Of a stretch of 64,000 bases of DNA, positions 8,894-18,135 are shown in pieces; positions within the stretch are counted from its first letter, which is position 1, and each line of letters starts with the position of its first letter. Source of the stretch: Tunturiibacter gelidiferens (lineage in GTDB: Bacteria; Acidobacteriota; Terriglobia; Terriglobales; Acidobacteriaceae); NCBI RefSeq assembly GCF_014201335.1, contig NZ_JACHEB010000012.1, positions 62,001 through 126,000 of the forward strand, read 5' to 3'. The position numbers and the translations under genes are program-made. The notes beneath the pieces were generated by a model. It saw only the letters and a list, made by a program, of their open reading frames with translations. It did no database searches and was not told the origin of the DNA.

Positions 8894-9583
8894 TTAGGCG
8901 ATATGGGCCTTCAAAAACTCGAGGGAACGTTCCCGCGCCAGCTTTGCCGAGGCTGCATGGAAGCTATTCGGATCAACATCGCGGTTAAACGCATGCCCTG
9001 CACCCTCATAGACGAATATCTCCACCTCTGGATGAGCTGAACGAACGGCCTCAATCTGATCCTGTCCGATGTGGGTATCGTTGGCCCCAAAATGCAGCAT
9101 CACTGGGCAGCTCGGATCCTCTTTCGCCACTGACCCTATCCCGCCCGCATAGTAACCAACGCAGCAGGCAGGCTGCATCTTGTATTTCTCGCCACGCGTT
9201 GCAACCAGCCAGCTCGTCAAACCACCGTAGCAGTAGCCGATCACACCGATTCCCTTCCCAGCCTTCTTCGCCCACTCATACGCCGCCGCCACGTCCAACA
9301 GCGTCGTCTCGGGTTTCAGCATCCCATAGAACTCATACGCCCGCTTCATATCATCGGGCTGGTACGTTAGCTGTACGCCGGGCTCAAACCGGTCAAAGAT
9401 CGCAGGCGCTACCACAAGAAATCCATCCTTCGCATACCCATCCGCCACACTGCGGATATGCGCGTTGACACCGAATATCTCCTGTACAAGAACCAGAACT
9501 CCAACTGTTACTCCCGTGGGCCGTGCAACATACGCACTTAGCTCATGACCATCGTTTGCCTTTAGTTTAATCCACTCGCTCAT
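8894..9583 (-). CDS. Dienelactone hydrolase family protein (second copy)
   Basis: 229 residues. It shows [10 protein letters not shown] near residues 29-38, the nucleophile elbow G-Y-C-Y-G-G (Cys118), Asp169 (GANDTHIG) and His197 (GAGHAFN), the full Cys-Asp-His triad of dienelactone hydrolases. It is shorter and closer to the classical family than the copy at 912-1697. Cytoplasmic, substrate unknown. It lies upstream of rpsO on the same strand, but a candidate promoter in the 119-nt gap makes rpsO independent. Confidence 0.92.
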   Translation of the reverse strand: MSEWIKLKANDGHELSAYVARPTGVTVGVLVLVQEIFGVNAHIRSVADGYAKDGFLVVAPAIFDRFEPGVQLTYQPDDMKRAYEFYGMLKPETTLLDVAAAYEWAKKAGKGIGVIGYCYGGLTSWLVATRGEKYKMQPACCVGYYAGGIGSVAKEDPSCPVMLHFGANDTHIGQDQIEAVRSAHPEVEIFVYEGAGHAFNRDVDPNSFHAASAKLARERSLEFLKAHIA

Positions 9584-9697
9584 AGGTCAATCATAGCGAT
9601 ACACCAAAGAACTTTGCCGATGTGAGGTGTCAAATAAAAGTAAAATTGTCCGTTTTTAGCGAGGACGAATTTCAGACACGCAGAAGTCGCGCTCTGC

Positions 9698-9940
9698 CTA
9701 TTTATCTCCGGATTTGGAGTAGCTCTTGATCTCCCGCGTCCACCGCAAAAACCGGAAGAGCTGTCTCTTCTCCTTCCAAAACAGGTTCCAGAAGTCGCGC
9801 GCTCGCACAGACTCCGCGCGCTGACCAGAGTAGGTTTCCAACCTCCATCGCAAATAGGGGCTTCGCCACGGCCGTAATCTATTCCCACGCGTAGCATTCC
9901 AAAGAAACCCGATCTCATCCCCCAAGGGAGCCTTCATCAT
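9698..9940 (-). CDS. Small conserved hypothetical protein
   Basis: 80 residues (start ATG 9940 or 9937). The composition (LRPWRSPYLRWRLETYSG, then FWNLFWKEKRQLFRFLRWTREI) is basic and Trp/Arg-rich and reads like a conserved soluble protein; I believe similar small proteins occur in Acidobacteria, but I cannot name a domain. It is on the same strand as the downstream dienelactone hydrolase, 114 nt away. The overlapping frame 9580-9918 has no protein-like character and is taken as a shadow. Confidence 0.55.
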   Translation of the reverse strand: MMKAPLGDEIGFLWNATRGNRLRPWRSPYLRWRLETYSGQRAESVRARDFWNLFWKEKRQLFRFLRWTREIKSYSKSGDK

Positions 9941-10032
9941 TCAAGTATAGGCACTCGGAGCCCCAAATGTTCTCTCCACAATCGCCCAGCCGCGTCTCCC
10001 ACAACTCCTAAAAGCATTTAAGCTTGTAGCAA

Positions 10033-11352
10033 ATGTCCTCCACATCAAGCACGCAGATAATCCGCCCGGCCCGTACTCTGCAAGGCTCGCTAACCCTCCC
10101 TGGCGACAAATCCATCTCGCATCGCTATGCCTTGCTGGCAGGCCTAGCGGAAGGCACCACCCGCCTATCCAACTTTTCAACTGGTGCCGATCCCCACTCC
10201 TCGCTCGCCTGCATGGAGGCCCTCGGCGCAACGGTCGTCCACAAAGAAGACAAGACCATCGAGATAACCGGCACTGCCGGAAAATTCAAGCAGCCCTCAG
10301 CTCCTCTCGACTGCGGCAACTCTGGCTCTACCATGCGCATGCTCTCCGGCCTCATCGCCCCCCATCCTCGCACCTTCACGCTCACTGGTGACCACTCCCT
10401 GACCCGCCGCCCCATGGAGCGCATCCGCAAACCACTCAGCCTCATGGGCGCAAAAATTGACCTTGCCGAAGGACACGCCCCCATCACCATTCACGGCACC
10501 CCCCTCCATGCAATTGACTTCGACACCCCCATCCCCAGCGCTCAGGTCAAAACCGCCGTACTCTTCGCCGGCCTTCAGGCCAACGGCACCACCAGCCTTA
10601 CCGAAGCCATTCGCACACGCGACCATTCCGAGCAAGCCCTTAAAGCTTTCGGCGCCACACTCAACCGCACAACCGCTGCTTCAGGTGACGTCGCCAAACT
10701 CAGCATCCCCGGCAATCAAACCCTCAAAGCAATCGACGCCACCATCCCGGGTGATATCTCCTCCGCAGCCTTCTTCCTCTGCGCGGCGTTGCTCTTTCCC
10801 GACTCCAATCTCATTCTCGACGGAGTCGGCATGAACCCCACGCGCGCCTCCCTGCTCGATGTCATCACGTCCCTCGGCGGCAAGATCAAGGTCCTTAACG
10901 TCGAAGAACATCACGGCGAACTCGTAGGCACCCTACAGGTCAACGTCTCCCCCAACGGTCTCCGCGGTATGCACATCGAAGGAGCCCTCGCCGCGCAGAT
11001 CATCGACGAGTTGCCTGTCCTTGCAGCCATCGCGCCTTACACCAGCGACGGCATCACCATTCGCGACGCTCGCGAACTCCGCGTCAAAGAGTCCGACCGC
11101 ATCGCCCTGGTCGCCAAAAACCTTCGCGCCATGGGAGCCAAACTCACTGAACACGAGGACGGGCTCGTCATTCCCGGCAATCAGAAACTTCACGGTGCAC
11201 AGATCGACTCAGGAACAGATCATCGCATCGCTATGGCCTTCTCCATCGCAGCTCTTCGCGCCACCGGCGACACGGAGATCCACGGAGCCGAATCCGCCGC
11301 CATCAGCTTTCCCGAGTTCTTCACACACCTCAACGATCTTTGCCAACGCTAA
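10033..11352 (+). CDS. aroA: 3-phosphoshikimate 1-carboxyvinyltransferase (EPSP synthase)
   Basis: Sixth step of the shikimate pathway: phosphoenolpyruvate plus shikimate-3-phosphate gives EPSP. 439 residues, normal length. The N-terminal LPGDKSISHR (Lys26) is the shikimate-3-phosphate/PEP binding signature. C-G-N-S-G-S-T-M-R near residues 94-102 is the second PEP-binding loop, and RVKESDR lies in the C-terminal half. The loop resembles the GNSGT form of class II enzymes more than the GNAGTA form of class I. No strong ribosome binding site is visible before the ATG. Confidence 0.97.
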   Translation: MSSTSSTQIIRPARTLQGSLTLPGDKSISHRYALLAGLAEGTTRLSNFSTGADPHSSLACMEALGATVVHKEDKTIEITGTAGKFKQPSAPLDCGNSGSTMRMLSGLIAPHPRTFTLTGDHSLTRRPMERIRKPLSLMGAKIDLAEGHAPITIHGTPLHAIDFDTPIPSAQVKTAVLFAGLQANGTTSLTEAIRTRDHSEQALKAFGATLNRTTAASGDVAKLSIPGNQTLKAIDATIPGDISSAAFFLCAALLFPDSNLILDGVGMNPTRASLLDVITSLGGKIKVLNVEEHHGELVGTLQVNVSPNGLRGMHIEGALAAQIIDELPVLAAIAPYTSDGITIRDARELRVKESDRIALVAKNLRAMGAKLTEHEDGLVIPGNQKLHGAQIDSGTDHRIAMAFSIAALRATGDTEIHGAESAAISFPEFFTHLNDLCQR

Positions 11353-11407
11353 TTTGGCCTCCCCACCGCCGCACTTGCTAAGCTGACTCGAACCTCCCAA
11401 CTGGTCC

Positions 11408-12523
11408 ATGCAGACACCCCTAGGCGACTCACGCCCCATCATCATCTCGGAGATCGAGCAGTTCGGAGGTGCTGAGCGCAGCGTCGTCGCTCTCTCCGGT
11501 TGGCTCTATCAACGCAACCTGCCGAATCACATCGTCACCTACTTCGACCGTTGCAATCTAGCTCGATACGCCACCCACCCTCTGCAGGTTGTCCAACTAA
11601 AGCCCGGAGCCGGAGCACGAAAAAAGATCGCGTCGCTCCGCGCATATTTTAACCAACAGCCCGCTAACTCACCTAAACCGCTTGCCTCCGGCTACCAACC
11701 CGCACTGCACGCAACCCTCACCGGACAGCGTGGCTTTCACACCCTCATGCATGACACACCCTCTCTATTCGGCGACCAGGAAACCCGCAGCCTCTCTACT
11801 AAGCTACGTATCGCTGTCTCGAATCGCATCATTGGCTATGGTCTGCGTTCCGGTGGCAACACCATAGTTACCAGCGAATATCTCCGCAGCGAATGCCGCA
11901 AAGACTTCAACATCGACGGCAAGATCGCCCGTATGGGCGGCCTCGGGCCCACTGTATCCATCCCTTCCGCTCACCCAGTACGCGACCAGCTCCGAATGTT
12001 CTCCGTCTGCCGCATCGAGCCAAACAAGCGAATCGACTGGATCATCCGTTCCCTCGCCCAACTCGAGCGCGCCGACAAACCCCTCTCCGCCACCATCGAC
12101 TGGAGACTCGACCTCGCCGGCAAGGGTTCTCTTATCCCAGCACTACGCGACATGGCTCAGAACCTCGGCATAGGCGAACGGATTCACTTCCACGGCTTTG
12201 TCCCCGACGAAGATCTCGAGCAGCTCTTCGCGCAAACCCACCTGTTCCTCATGCCCGCCGTCCAGGGCTATGGAATTCCCGCCATCGAATCGCTCCAGCG
12301 CGGGATCCCTGTCCTGCTCCATCAAGAGTCAGGGGTCAGCGACATCCTACTCGACACCCCCTGGGCAACCGTTCTCACCGGAGGCGAAGAGAATATGACT
12401 CCTGCTCTCCGATCAGCGATCGAAGGCATCCTCCATGGCACACATCACGCCGTCGCGCAGCCTCACCTTCCTACAGAAGACGAGTGGGCCGAACGTGTTG
12501 CAACACTTTGCAATTGGTTGTAA
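11408..12523 (+). CDS. Family 4-like glycosyltransferase
   Basis: 371 residues with a GT-B fold. The N-terminal domain opens with IIISEIEQFGGAERSVVALS, an acceptor-side glycine-rich loop, and the C-terminal domain has FSVCRIEPNKRIDWIIRSL, the donor-binding part GKGSLIPAL, and HFHGFVPDEDLEQLF with PAVQGYGIPAIESLQRGIPVL, the usual EX7E-type region of GT4 enzymes. It probably transfers a sugar from a nucleotide donor to a cell-surface glycan. Donor and acceptor are unknown. It lies 55 nt after aroA and is convergent with the nuclease gene 9 nt away. Confidence 0.85.
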   Translation: MQTPLGDSRPIIISEIEQFGGAERSVVALSGWLYQRNLPNHIVTYFDRCNLARYATHPLQVVQLKPGAGARKKIASLRAYFNQQPANSPKPLASGYQPALHATLTGQRGFHTLMHDTPSLFGDQETRSLSTKLRIAVSNRIIGYGLRSGGNTIVTSEYLRSECRKDFNIDGKIARMGGLGPTVSIPSAHPVRDQLRMFSVCRIEPNKRIDWIIRSLAQLERADKPLSATIDWRLDLAGKGSLIPALRDMAQNLGIGERIHFHGFVPDEDLEQLFAQTHLFLMPAVQGYGIPAIESLQRGIPVLLHQESGVSDILLDTPWATVLTGGEENMTPALRSAIEGILHGTHHAVAQPHLPTEDEWAERVATLCNWL

Positions 12524-12532
12524 CTCCCACAA

Positions 12533-13057
12533 TTACATCTTGTAGCGGCCCATGTCGTCGTCGTTCAGATTCTCAAGCCACCGACGCATCTCCTCAGCAT
12601 TCACATTCGGTGAGCTACTGGTAGCCTGCTTTGAGCTCTCGAGGACCTCGCGATTGACGTAGATCGGACAATCCCACCGCAGCGCAAGCGCAATCGCATC
12701 GGACGGCCGCGCATCCATCGTCACAGTCTCCCCCGCATGATCCAGCCAGATGACCGCGTAGAACGTGTCATCGCGCAACTCAGACACGACAACCTTGCGC
12801 ACCACCGCATTCAGCCCACGAGCCATGTTCTGCAACAGATCGTGCGTCATAGGCCGCGGCGTAGCCGTCTTCTCCAACTCCAGCGCAATCGCATTCGCCT
12901 CGAAGATACCCACCCAGATGGGCAGCACCAGGTCGCTCCCCACGTCTTTCAGCACGATGATCGGCATATTCGTGACTGGGTCCATCATGAGCCCGCGAAT
13001 CTGCATCTCCACTTCATCCGGAGCCTGAACGACGGGTTGAACCGAAGAGGGATTCAT
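12533..13057 (-). CDS. Bifunctional nuclease family protein (DUF151)
   Basis: 174 residues. MQIRGLMMDPVTNMPIIVLKD, LPIWVGIFEANAIALELE and the ARPSDAIALALR motif are typical of the bifunctional nuclease (BFN/DUF151) family, whose characterised members act on RNA and DNA. The final part (after about residue 140) is a polar tail. Its start codon overlaps the miaB stop codon (TGATG), so the two are translationally coupled; a conserved miaB-BFN link is plausible but not checked. Confidence 0.9.
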   Translation of the reverse strand: MNPSSVQPVVQAPDEVEMQIRGLMMDPVTNMPIIVLKDVGSDLVLPIWVGIFEANAIALELEKTATPRPMTHDLLQNMARGLNAVVRKVVVSELRDDTFYAVIWLDHAGETVTMDARPSDAIALALRWDCPIYVNREVLESSKQATSSSPNVNAEEMRRWLENLNDDDMGRYKM

Positions 13058-14439
13058 CAGTTGAGCACCACAAAATCCAAACCACCTTGCACGGAAACCA
13101 GTGGCATCGCCTCTGCATCCGCTATCGCTTCACCCACCAGGCAATTGGGCAATGTCTGCGTAATCCGAACCGGCAGATAGCTCCCAACCGGCGGCTGTGC
13201 CTGCACGATCTGCGCCGTCGAAAAGTTCACCGTCTTGTTCTGCGAGCTACGGCCAACGACCTGGTTGCGCGATGGATTGTAACTCTCCACCATCACTTCC
13301 TGCACCTCACCCAGGTGCCGTCCGTAGTGCGTTCGCTGAATCTCCCGCTGCCGATCCATCAGAATCCGCAACCGCTCTGACTTCACTTCATCCGGAATAC
13401 TATCCGCCATCGTCACCGCCGGCGTATTCGGTCGCGGCGAAAACTTGAACGCGAACACGGCGTCGTACTTCACCTCGCCAACTAGCGTGATGGTCTCCTC
13501 AAAGTCCGCATCACTCTCACCGGGAAAGCCAACGATCATGTCACTCGTAATGCTGATATCGCGTTTAGCCGCCTTAATCCAGCTCATACGCTCCAGATAC
13601 CACTCTCGCGTATACTCCCGCGACATCGCCTTCAGCACCGCAGTCGAACCCGACTGCACCGGAAGATGAATATGATCGCAAAGCGTCGGCGTATCGTCGA
13701 TCGCCTGCACAATATCCCGTGTAAAGTCGCGTGGATGCGACGTCGTAAAACGCACTCGCCGAATTCCCGGCAGCTCCCCAACCGCAACCAACAACTCCGC
13801 AAATGACATCCGCCCCGAAGGGTCACGATAAGAGTTCACGTTCTGCCCAAGAAACTGGATCTCAGTGAACCCGAGATCCACCATCTTCTTAGCCTCCACC
13901 ATCACCGAAGCAGCAGTCCGGCTACGCTCCTTGCCACGCGTATAAGGCACCACACAGTAAGCGCAGAACTTGTCGCAACCCTCGATGATTGTGATGTACC
14001 CGCGATGCGGATTCGACCGCGCCGTGAACTCCGTCTCAAACGTCAGCTCTGTCTGTCGGTCATCGAGCCCTGTAATCCGCTCTTCCCCAGCTTCGAGCCT
14101 CCGCAACATCTCCGGCAGATTCCGATACGACGCCGACCCCGCCACCATCGACACATACGGAGCCTTCTCAAAGATCTTCTCGCCCTCCTGCTGTGCAACA
14201 CACCCCAGCACGGCGAACTTCTTCCCCTCGCCCTGCAACCTCTTGTATTCATTCAGCCGATGAAACACCTTCTGCTCCGCCTTGTCGCGAATAGAGCAGG
14301 TGTTATACAAGATCAACCCAGCTGCATCTTCATCCTGCACCCGCGCATAACCCTGCTGCTCCAGCGTCCCGATGACCTTCTCCGAGTCATGGGCATTCAT
14401 CTGGCAGCCAAACGTCTCAATATAAAAAGTCTTACTCAC
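13057..14439 (-). CDS. miaB: tRNA-2-methylthio-N6-dimethylallyladenosine synthase
   Basis: Radical SAM methylthiotransferase acting on A37 of tRNAs. From GTG 14439 it begins MSKTFYIETFGCQMN, the UPF0004 domain with its three auxiliary-cluster cysteines (ETFGCQMN, YNTCSIRDKA, AVLGCVAQ). The radical SAM motif G-C-D-K-F-C-A-Y-C and a C-terminal TRAM domain follow. Longer starts exist (ATG 14478, TTG 14481, ATG 14469) and would overlap the upstream AraC-type gene; GTG 14439 is chosen because the conserved domain begins right there, though no strong ribosome binding site is visible. Confidence 0.93.
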   Translation of the reverse strand: MSKTFYIETFGCQMNAHDSEKVIGTLEQQGYARVQDEDAAGLILYNTCSIRDKAEQKVFHRLNEYKRLQGEGKKFAVLGCVAQQEGEKIFEKAPYVSMVAGSASYRNLPEMLRRLEAGEERITGLDDRQTELTFETEFTARSNPHRGYITIIEGCDKFCAYCVVPYTRGKERSRTAASVMVEAKKMVDLGFTEIQFLGQNVNSYRDPSGRMSFAELLVAVGELPGIRRVRFTTSHPRDFTRDIVQAIDDTPTLCDHIHLPVQSGSTAVLKAMSREYTREWYLERMSWIKAAKRDISITSDMIVGFPGESDADFEETITLVGEVKYDAVFAFKFSPRPNTPAVTMADSIPDEVKSERLRILMDRQREIQRTHYGRHLGEVQEVMVESYNPSRNQVVGRSSQNKTVNFSTAQIVQAQPPVGSYLPVRITQTLPNCLVGEAIADAEAMPLVSVQGGLDFVVLN

Positions 14440-14477
14440 ACAATCAGTATATCGCCCATGGTCTAGCATCGCTTCCA

Positions 14478-15452
14478 TCAAACTGCGATCGGTGCAAGCT
14501 GATTGGCGCGGGCACCTTCGCCCTCGCTATAAGTAGGGGAAACCAAATTCTGCCCACGTCTATGTTGCCGCGGTGAACAACCCATTGCTCTCCTGAAGGC
14601 TTTGCTGAAAGCGCTCTCCGATTCATAACCGAGCGAGAGGGCGATGATCGAGATGGGATCATCAGAATTCGTCAGTTTGTCCCCGGCCAGCAACATCCGC
14701 CAACGTGCCAGGTATTCCATCGGAGATGTCCCCACAGTAGCTTTGAACTTTAGCGCAAAGATCGATCGCGACATCCCGGCACGCTCCGCCAGCTTCTGCA
14801 AAGTCCAGCGATGTCCCGGATCGTCGTGCATAGAGGTGATCGCCGCATTCATCTGTTTATCTGCCAGCGCGAACAACCACCCAATCCCTCCTTGCTGCCC
14901 TTCGGCCATATGTAGTCGGAGTGCCTGCACCAGCATCATGGTTGCGAGTTGTTGTGCAATCAGAAAGCCCCCTGGTTGCGGCTCGCTTAGCTCCTGCATC
15001 ATCCGCTCTAAAGACCAGCGCATCGCCATCTTGTCCGATTCCTTCCGGATATGCACGATGGGCGGTAGAACCTCCAACAGAATGTCGGCATGATTGCCGC
15101 TGAGGACAAAATGTCCGCCAACAAGAAAGCAACTCCCGCCCCCGCCGTGCGATTTGATGCTGCCATTGGGCCGCGTGGAAAGAAACGCAAGGAAGTCGAC
15201 AGGCGTCAGCGTTAGATCGGTGGCAAGGCTGAAGGACAACCCACGCGGCAAAAGGAAACAGTCTCCGGTCGTCAGACGCACGGCGTCTGGAAGCCCTTCC
15301 AGGGACAGCCAGCACTGGCCAGACACCACGGCATAGCACTTGATGCCTGCATGCTTTGGGAATTTAACCGCTAGGTCTCCGCCCACGTCAAAACCGCCTG
15401 ACCTATAACTACGTGGTTTCAGCAGCGACAGCACATCTGAAAGTGGGTCCAT
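14478..15452 (-). CDS. AraC family regulator with cupin N-terminus
   Basis: 324 residues. The N-terminal 180 residues form the cupin-type ligand domain (Cupin_6-like: a VVSGQCWLSLEG strand pair, then GDCFLLPRG). The C-terminal 100 residues hold two helix-turn-helix units (WTLQKLAERAGMSRSIFALKFK and SIIALSLGYESESAFSKAFRRAMG). It is divergent from the NAD-dependent epimerase-like gene across 124 nt, a common arrangement in which the regulator controls the neighbouring oxidoreductase. The inducer is unknown. Confidence 0.92.
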   Translation of the reverse strand: MDPLSDVLSLLKPRSYRSGGFDVGGDLAVKFPKHAGIKCYAVVSGQCWLSLEGLPDAVRLTTGDCFLLPRGLSFSLATDLTLTPVDFLAFLSTRPNGSIKSHGGGGSCFLVGGHFVLSGNHADILLEVLPPIVHIRKESDKMAMRWSLERMMQELSEPQPGGFLIAQQLATMMLVQALRLHMAEGQQGGIGWLFALADKQMNAAITSMHDDPGHRWTLQKLAERAGMSRSIFALKFKATVGTSPMEYLARWRMLLAGDKLTNSDDPISIIALSLGYESESAFSKAFRRAMGCSPRQHRRGQNLVSPTYSEGEGARANQLAPIAV

Positions 15453-15576
15453 AGCTTCTCCGGACGATTGAGCTAATATTACGGACTTACAACATAGATC
15501 GTATCGCTATCATCCTCATCTTGCTTAGTACAGGATGCGTATGCGCCTAAGTTCACGTAACAAGGGAGATTGCGAA

Positions 15577-16464
15577 ATGCGGATTTTTGTCACGGGCGCC
15601 ACAGGTTTTATCGGTTCAGCCGTCGTTCCGGAACTCATCAACGCCGGCCATCAGGTAATTGGACTGACACGTTCGGATGCGGGAGCTCAGTCTCTCACCG
15701 CCGCCGGTGCTGAGGTGCATCGAGGGAATCTCGAAGACCCGGAGAGTCTGCGCAGCGGGGCTGCCAAGTCGGACGGAGTGATTCACCTCGCCTTCGACCA
15801 CGATTTCTCTAATTTTGTCGCGATTTGCGAGAAGGACAGGCGCGCCATCGAGGCTCTTGGCGATGCGCTCGTCGGATCTGACCGCCCGTTGGTCATCACC
15901 TCTGGGACAGGAATGGGGAACGCTTTACCGGGTGAGCCTGCGACCGAAGATCACTTCGATCCCAACCACCCCAACCCACGTAAATCTTCGGAATTAGCAG
16001 GAGCGTCCGTGGCAACGCGCGGTGTCAACGTGTCGGTTGTGCGCCTTCCTCAAGTTCACGACACGGTCAAGCAGGGTCTTATCACCTATGCAATAGCGGT
16101 GGCTCGCGAGAAAGGCGTCTCTGCGTACGTCGGTGACGGGCTCAACCGTTGGCCCGCGGCTCACGTCCTCGACACGGCTCGTCTTTACAGGCTCGCCCTG
16201 GAGAAGCGGGAAACAGGTGCCAGATACCACGCGGTCGCTGAAGAAGGAGTACCTGTCCGCGACATCGCTGAAGTTGTTGGCCGAGGTCTAAAGGTGCCGG
16301 TGGTCAGTCTGTCTCCAGACGAGGCAGCAGCTCATTTTGGATGGCTCGCGCCGTTCGCAGGTTGGGATATGCCAGCCTCAAGCGCACAAACGAAGAAACA
16401 GCTTGGATGGCACCCGACCGGACCGGGATTAATCGCCGATCTCAAAGAAATGCGCTACTCCTAA
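15577..16464 (+). CDS. NAD(P)-binding extended SDR / epimerase-like protein
   Basis: 295 residues from the ATG at 15577, which has AAGGGAG at the right distance; a longer frame from 15535 lacks this. MRIFVTGATGFIGSAVV is the Rossmann nucleotide-binding motif (G-A-T-G-F-I-G). The usual YxxxK catalytic motif is not evident (NPRKSSELAG stands in that region), so it is an atypical SDR whose catalysis is uncertain. The C-terminal half (GDGLNRWPAAHVLDTARLYRLALE) is typical of this group. Probably controlled by the divergent AraC-type gene. Confidence 0.87.
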   Translation: MRIFVTGATGFIGSAVVPELINAGHQVIGLTRSDAGAQSLTAAGAEVHRGNLEDPESLRSGAAKSDGVIHLAFDHDFSNFVAICEKDRRAIEALGDALVGSDRPLVITSGTGMGNALPGEPATEDHFDPNHPNPRKSSELAGASVATRGVNVSVVRLPQVHDTVKQGLITYAIAVAREKGVSAYVGDGLNRWPAAHVLDTARLYRLALEKRETGARYHAVAEEGVPVRDIAEVVGRGLKVPVVSLSPDEAAAHFGWLAPFAGWDMPASSAQTKKQLGWHPTGPGLIADLKEMRYS

Positions 16465-16488
16465 GCACGACAGGCATGAACAGGCGGG

Positions 16489-16518
16489 GTCCCAGCGGCT
16501 CGTTTGCGCCGCTGGGAC
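16489..16518. other. Hairpin between SDR and tannase genes
   Basis: GTCCCAGCGGC and its complement form an 11-bp perfect stem with an 8-nt loop. No T-run follows, so it is not a standard intrinsic terminator. It could stabilise the upstream mRNA end or weaken read-through into the esterase gene that starts 26 nt later. Confidence 0.4.
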
Positions 16519-16544
16519 ACGCCAGTGATAGACTCGCTGAAATT

Positions 16545-18122
16545 ATGCGACGTATCTTGTTCTGCTCCTTGGCTCTTCTCGTCTCTTCTGCAATCGGACA
16601 CGCTGCGACCTGCGCAAGTCTTGCTTCTTTGACCATGCCGGATACAACGATCACCGGAGCAGAGACTATGGCTGCGGGTTCGCTTAAACCACCCTACGGC
16701 CCAACCCTCTCGGACCTTCCAGCCTTCTGCCGAGTCACTGGCGTTTTACACCCGACCTCGGACTCTCACATCCTGTTCGAGGTATGGCTGCCTGAGAAGC
16801 AGGCAGCAAAGGGGCAGCAGGGATGGAACCGCAGGTTGCTGGATGTGGGCAATGGGGGCTTCGCAGGCACAATCTACTACGAAGGAATGGCAGGCAATCT
16901 TCGAAAGGGTTACGCAACGGCTGGTACAGACACTGGCCACCAGGCCGACGCAGAGGATGCAAGCTGGGCCTACCGGCATCCTGAAAAGATCAAGGATTTC
17001 GGGTATCGCGCACTGCACCTGACAACCGAACGAGCGAAAGTTATCGTCGCCGCATTCTACGAGACTGCGCCGATGAAGGTTTACTTCGACGCTTGCTCGG
17101 ACGGTGGTCGTGAGGCCTTGGTGGAAGCGCAGCGCTATCCCGAGGACTACGATGGCATTCTGGCAGGTGCTCCGGCGAATGATTGGACCCATCTAATAAG
17201 CTCGGGGTTAGACGTCGGGCATTCCCTTGTGGCAGATCCGGCGGCTTATATTTCGTCTCTCAAGCTGCCCGCGATTACCGCCGCGGTCCTCGCGGCCTGC
17301 GATGCGCAGGACGGATTGAAAGACGGAATCTTGAACGACCCACGTGAATGCCACTTTGATCCGGGCACTCTGCTGTGCAAGTCGGGCGATGAGCTGACCT
17401 GTCTCACGGCACCGCAAGTCGGCGCACTGCGCAAGCTCTACGCGGGTGGCAACGACAGCGAAGGTAGACTGATCAGTCCAGGACTGATGCCCGGCGACGA
17501 GTCCAGCTGGAAGGCCTGGGCAATCGGGAATGCGCCGAGCGAGAGCAATTACGTGCAGAATTTTTTCCGCTATATGGTCTATGACGACCCAACCTGGAGC
17601 GGGCTAACAGCGAATGTTGATACATCGCTACGCGCGGCAAACGAGAAGATGGCTGAACCGCTCAATGCGACGGACCCCGACCTTAGCCGGTTCATCGCAC
17701 ATGGGGGCAAGCTGATCCTGTATCACGGCTGGAATGACCCCGCGATCTCGCCCCTGAATACGATTGCCTACTATGACAGTGTCGTTGCGAAGCTGGGTCC
17801 AGCTCAGGCCGAGAGCTCCGTGAAGCTGTACATGGTGCCTGGAATGGCTCATTGTGCAGGCGGCCCTGGGCCGAGTGCATTCGGTCAGCTCGGTATTCCA
17901 ACCGCGAAAGGTCCGGGAATGCTGAGCCTGCTCGAAGACTGGGTTGAAACTGGAAAAGCACCGACCGAGCTGGTCGCCACTAAATACTCTGCAGACAAAA
18001 AAGTGCAGATGACACGACCGCTGTGTCCCTATCCACAGATCGCAAAATACGCAGGCCACGGAGATCCCGATGACAGCACGAGCTTCTCCTGCGTGATGCC
18101 CGCGAAAGCAAATAACAAATAA
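16545..18122 (+). CDS. Tannase/feruloyl esterase family protein, secreted
   Basis: 525 residues from the ATG at 16545, chosen because a signal peptide begins there (MRRILFCSLALLVSSAIGHA, cleavage likely about residue 20). The 68 residues encoded upstream in frame overlap the SDR gene and look non-coding. The serine nucleophile lies in A-C-S-D-G-G-R-E (Ser185). HGWNDPAIS supplies the Asp and GMAHCAGG the His of the triad, as in PF07519 enzymes that cleave gallate or ferulate esters of plant polyphenols and polysaccharides. Paired cysteines suggest a periplasmic or extracellular protein. The exact substrate is unknown. Confidence 0.92.
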   Translation: MRRILFCSLALLVSSAIGHAATCASLASLTMPDTTITGAETMAAGSLKPPYGPTLSDLPAFCRVTGVLHPTSDSHILFEVWLPEKQAAKGQQGWNRRLLDVGNGGFAGTIYYEGMAGNLRKGYATAGTDTGHQADAEDASWAYRHPEKIKDFGYRALHLTTERAKVIVAAFYETAPMKVYFDACSDGGREALVEAQRYPEDYDGILAGAPANDWTHLISSGLDVGHSLVADPAAYISSLKLPAITAAVLAACDAQDGLKDGILNDPRECHFDPGTLLCKSGDELTCLTAPQVGALRKLYAGGNDSEGRLISPGLMPGDESSWKAWAIGNAPSESNYVQNFFRYMVYDDPTWSGLTANVDTSLRAANEKMAEPLNATDPDLSRFIAHGGKLILYHGWNDPAISPLNTIAYYDSVVAKLGPAQAESSVKLYMVPGMAHCAGGPGPSAFGQLGIPTAKGPGMLSLLEDWVETGKAPTELVATKYSADKKVQMTRPLCPYPQIAKYAGHGDPDDSTSFSCVMPAKANNK

Positions 18123-18135
18123 CGTGGATTGTGGC

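Noticed and set aside
10033-11352. Claim of natural glyphosate tolerance of the EPSP synthase
   Set aside because: The PEP loop resembles class II enzymes, but sequence reading alone does not establish tolerance.
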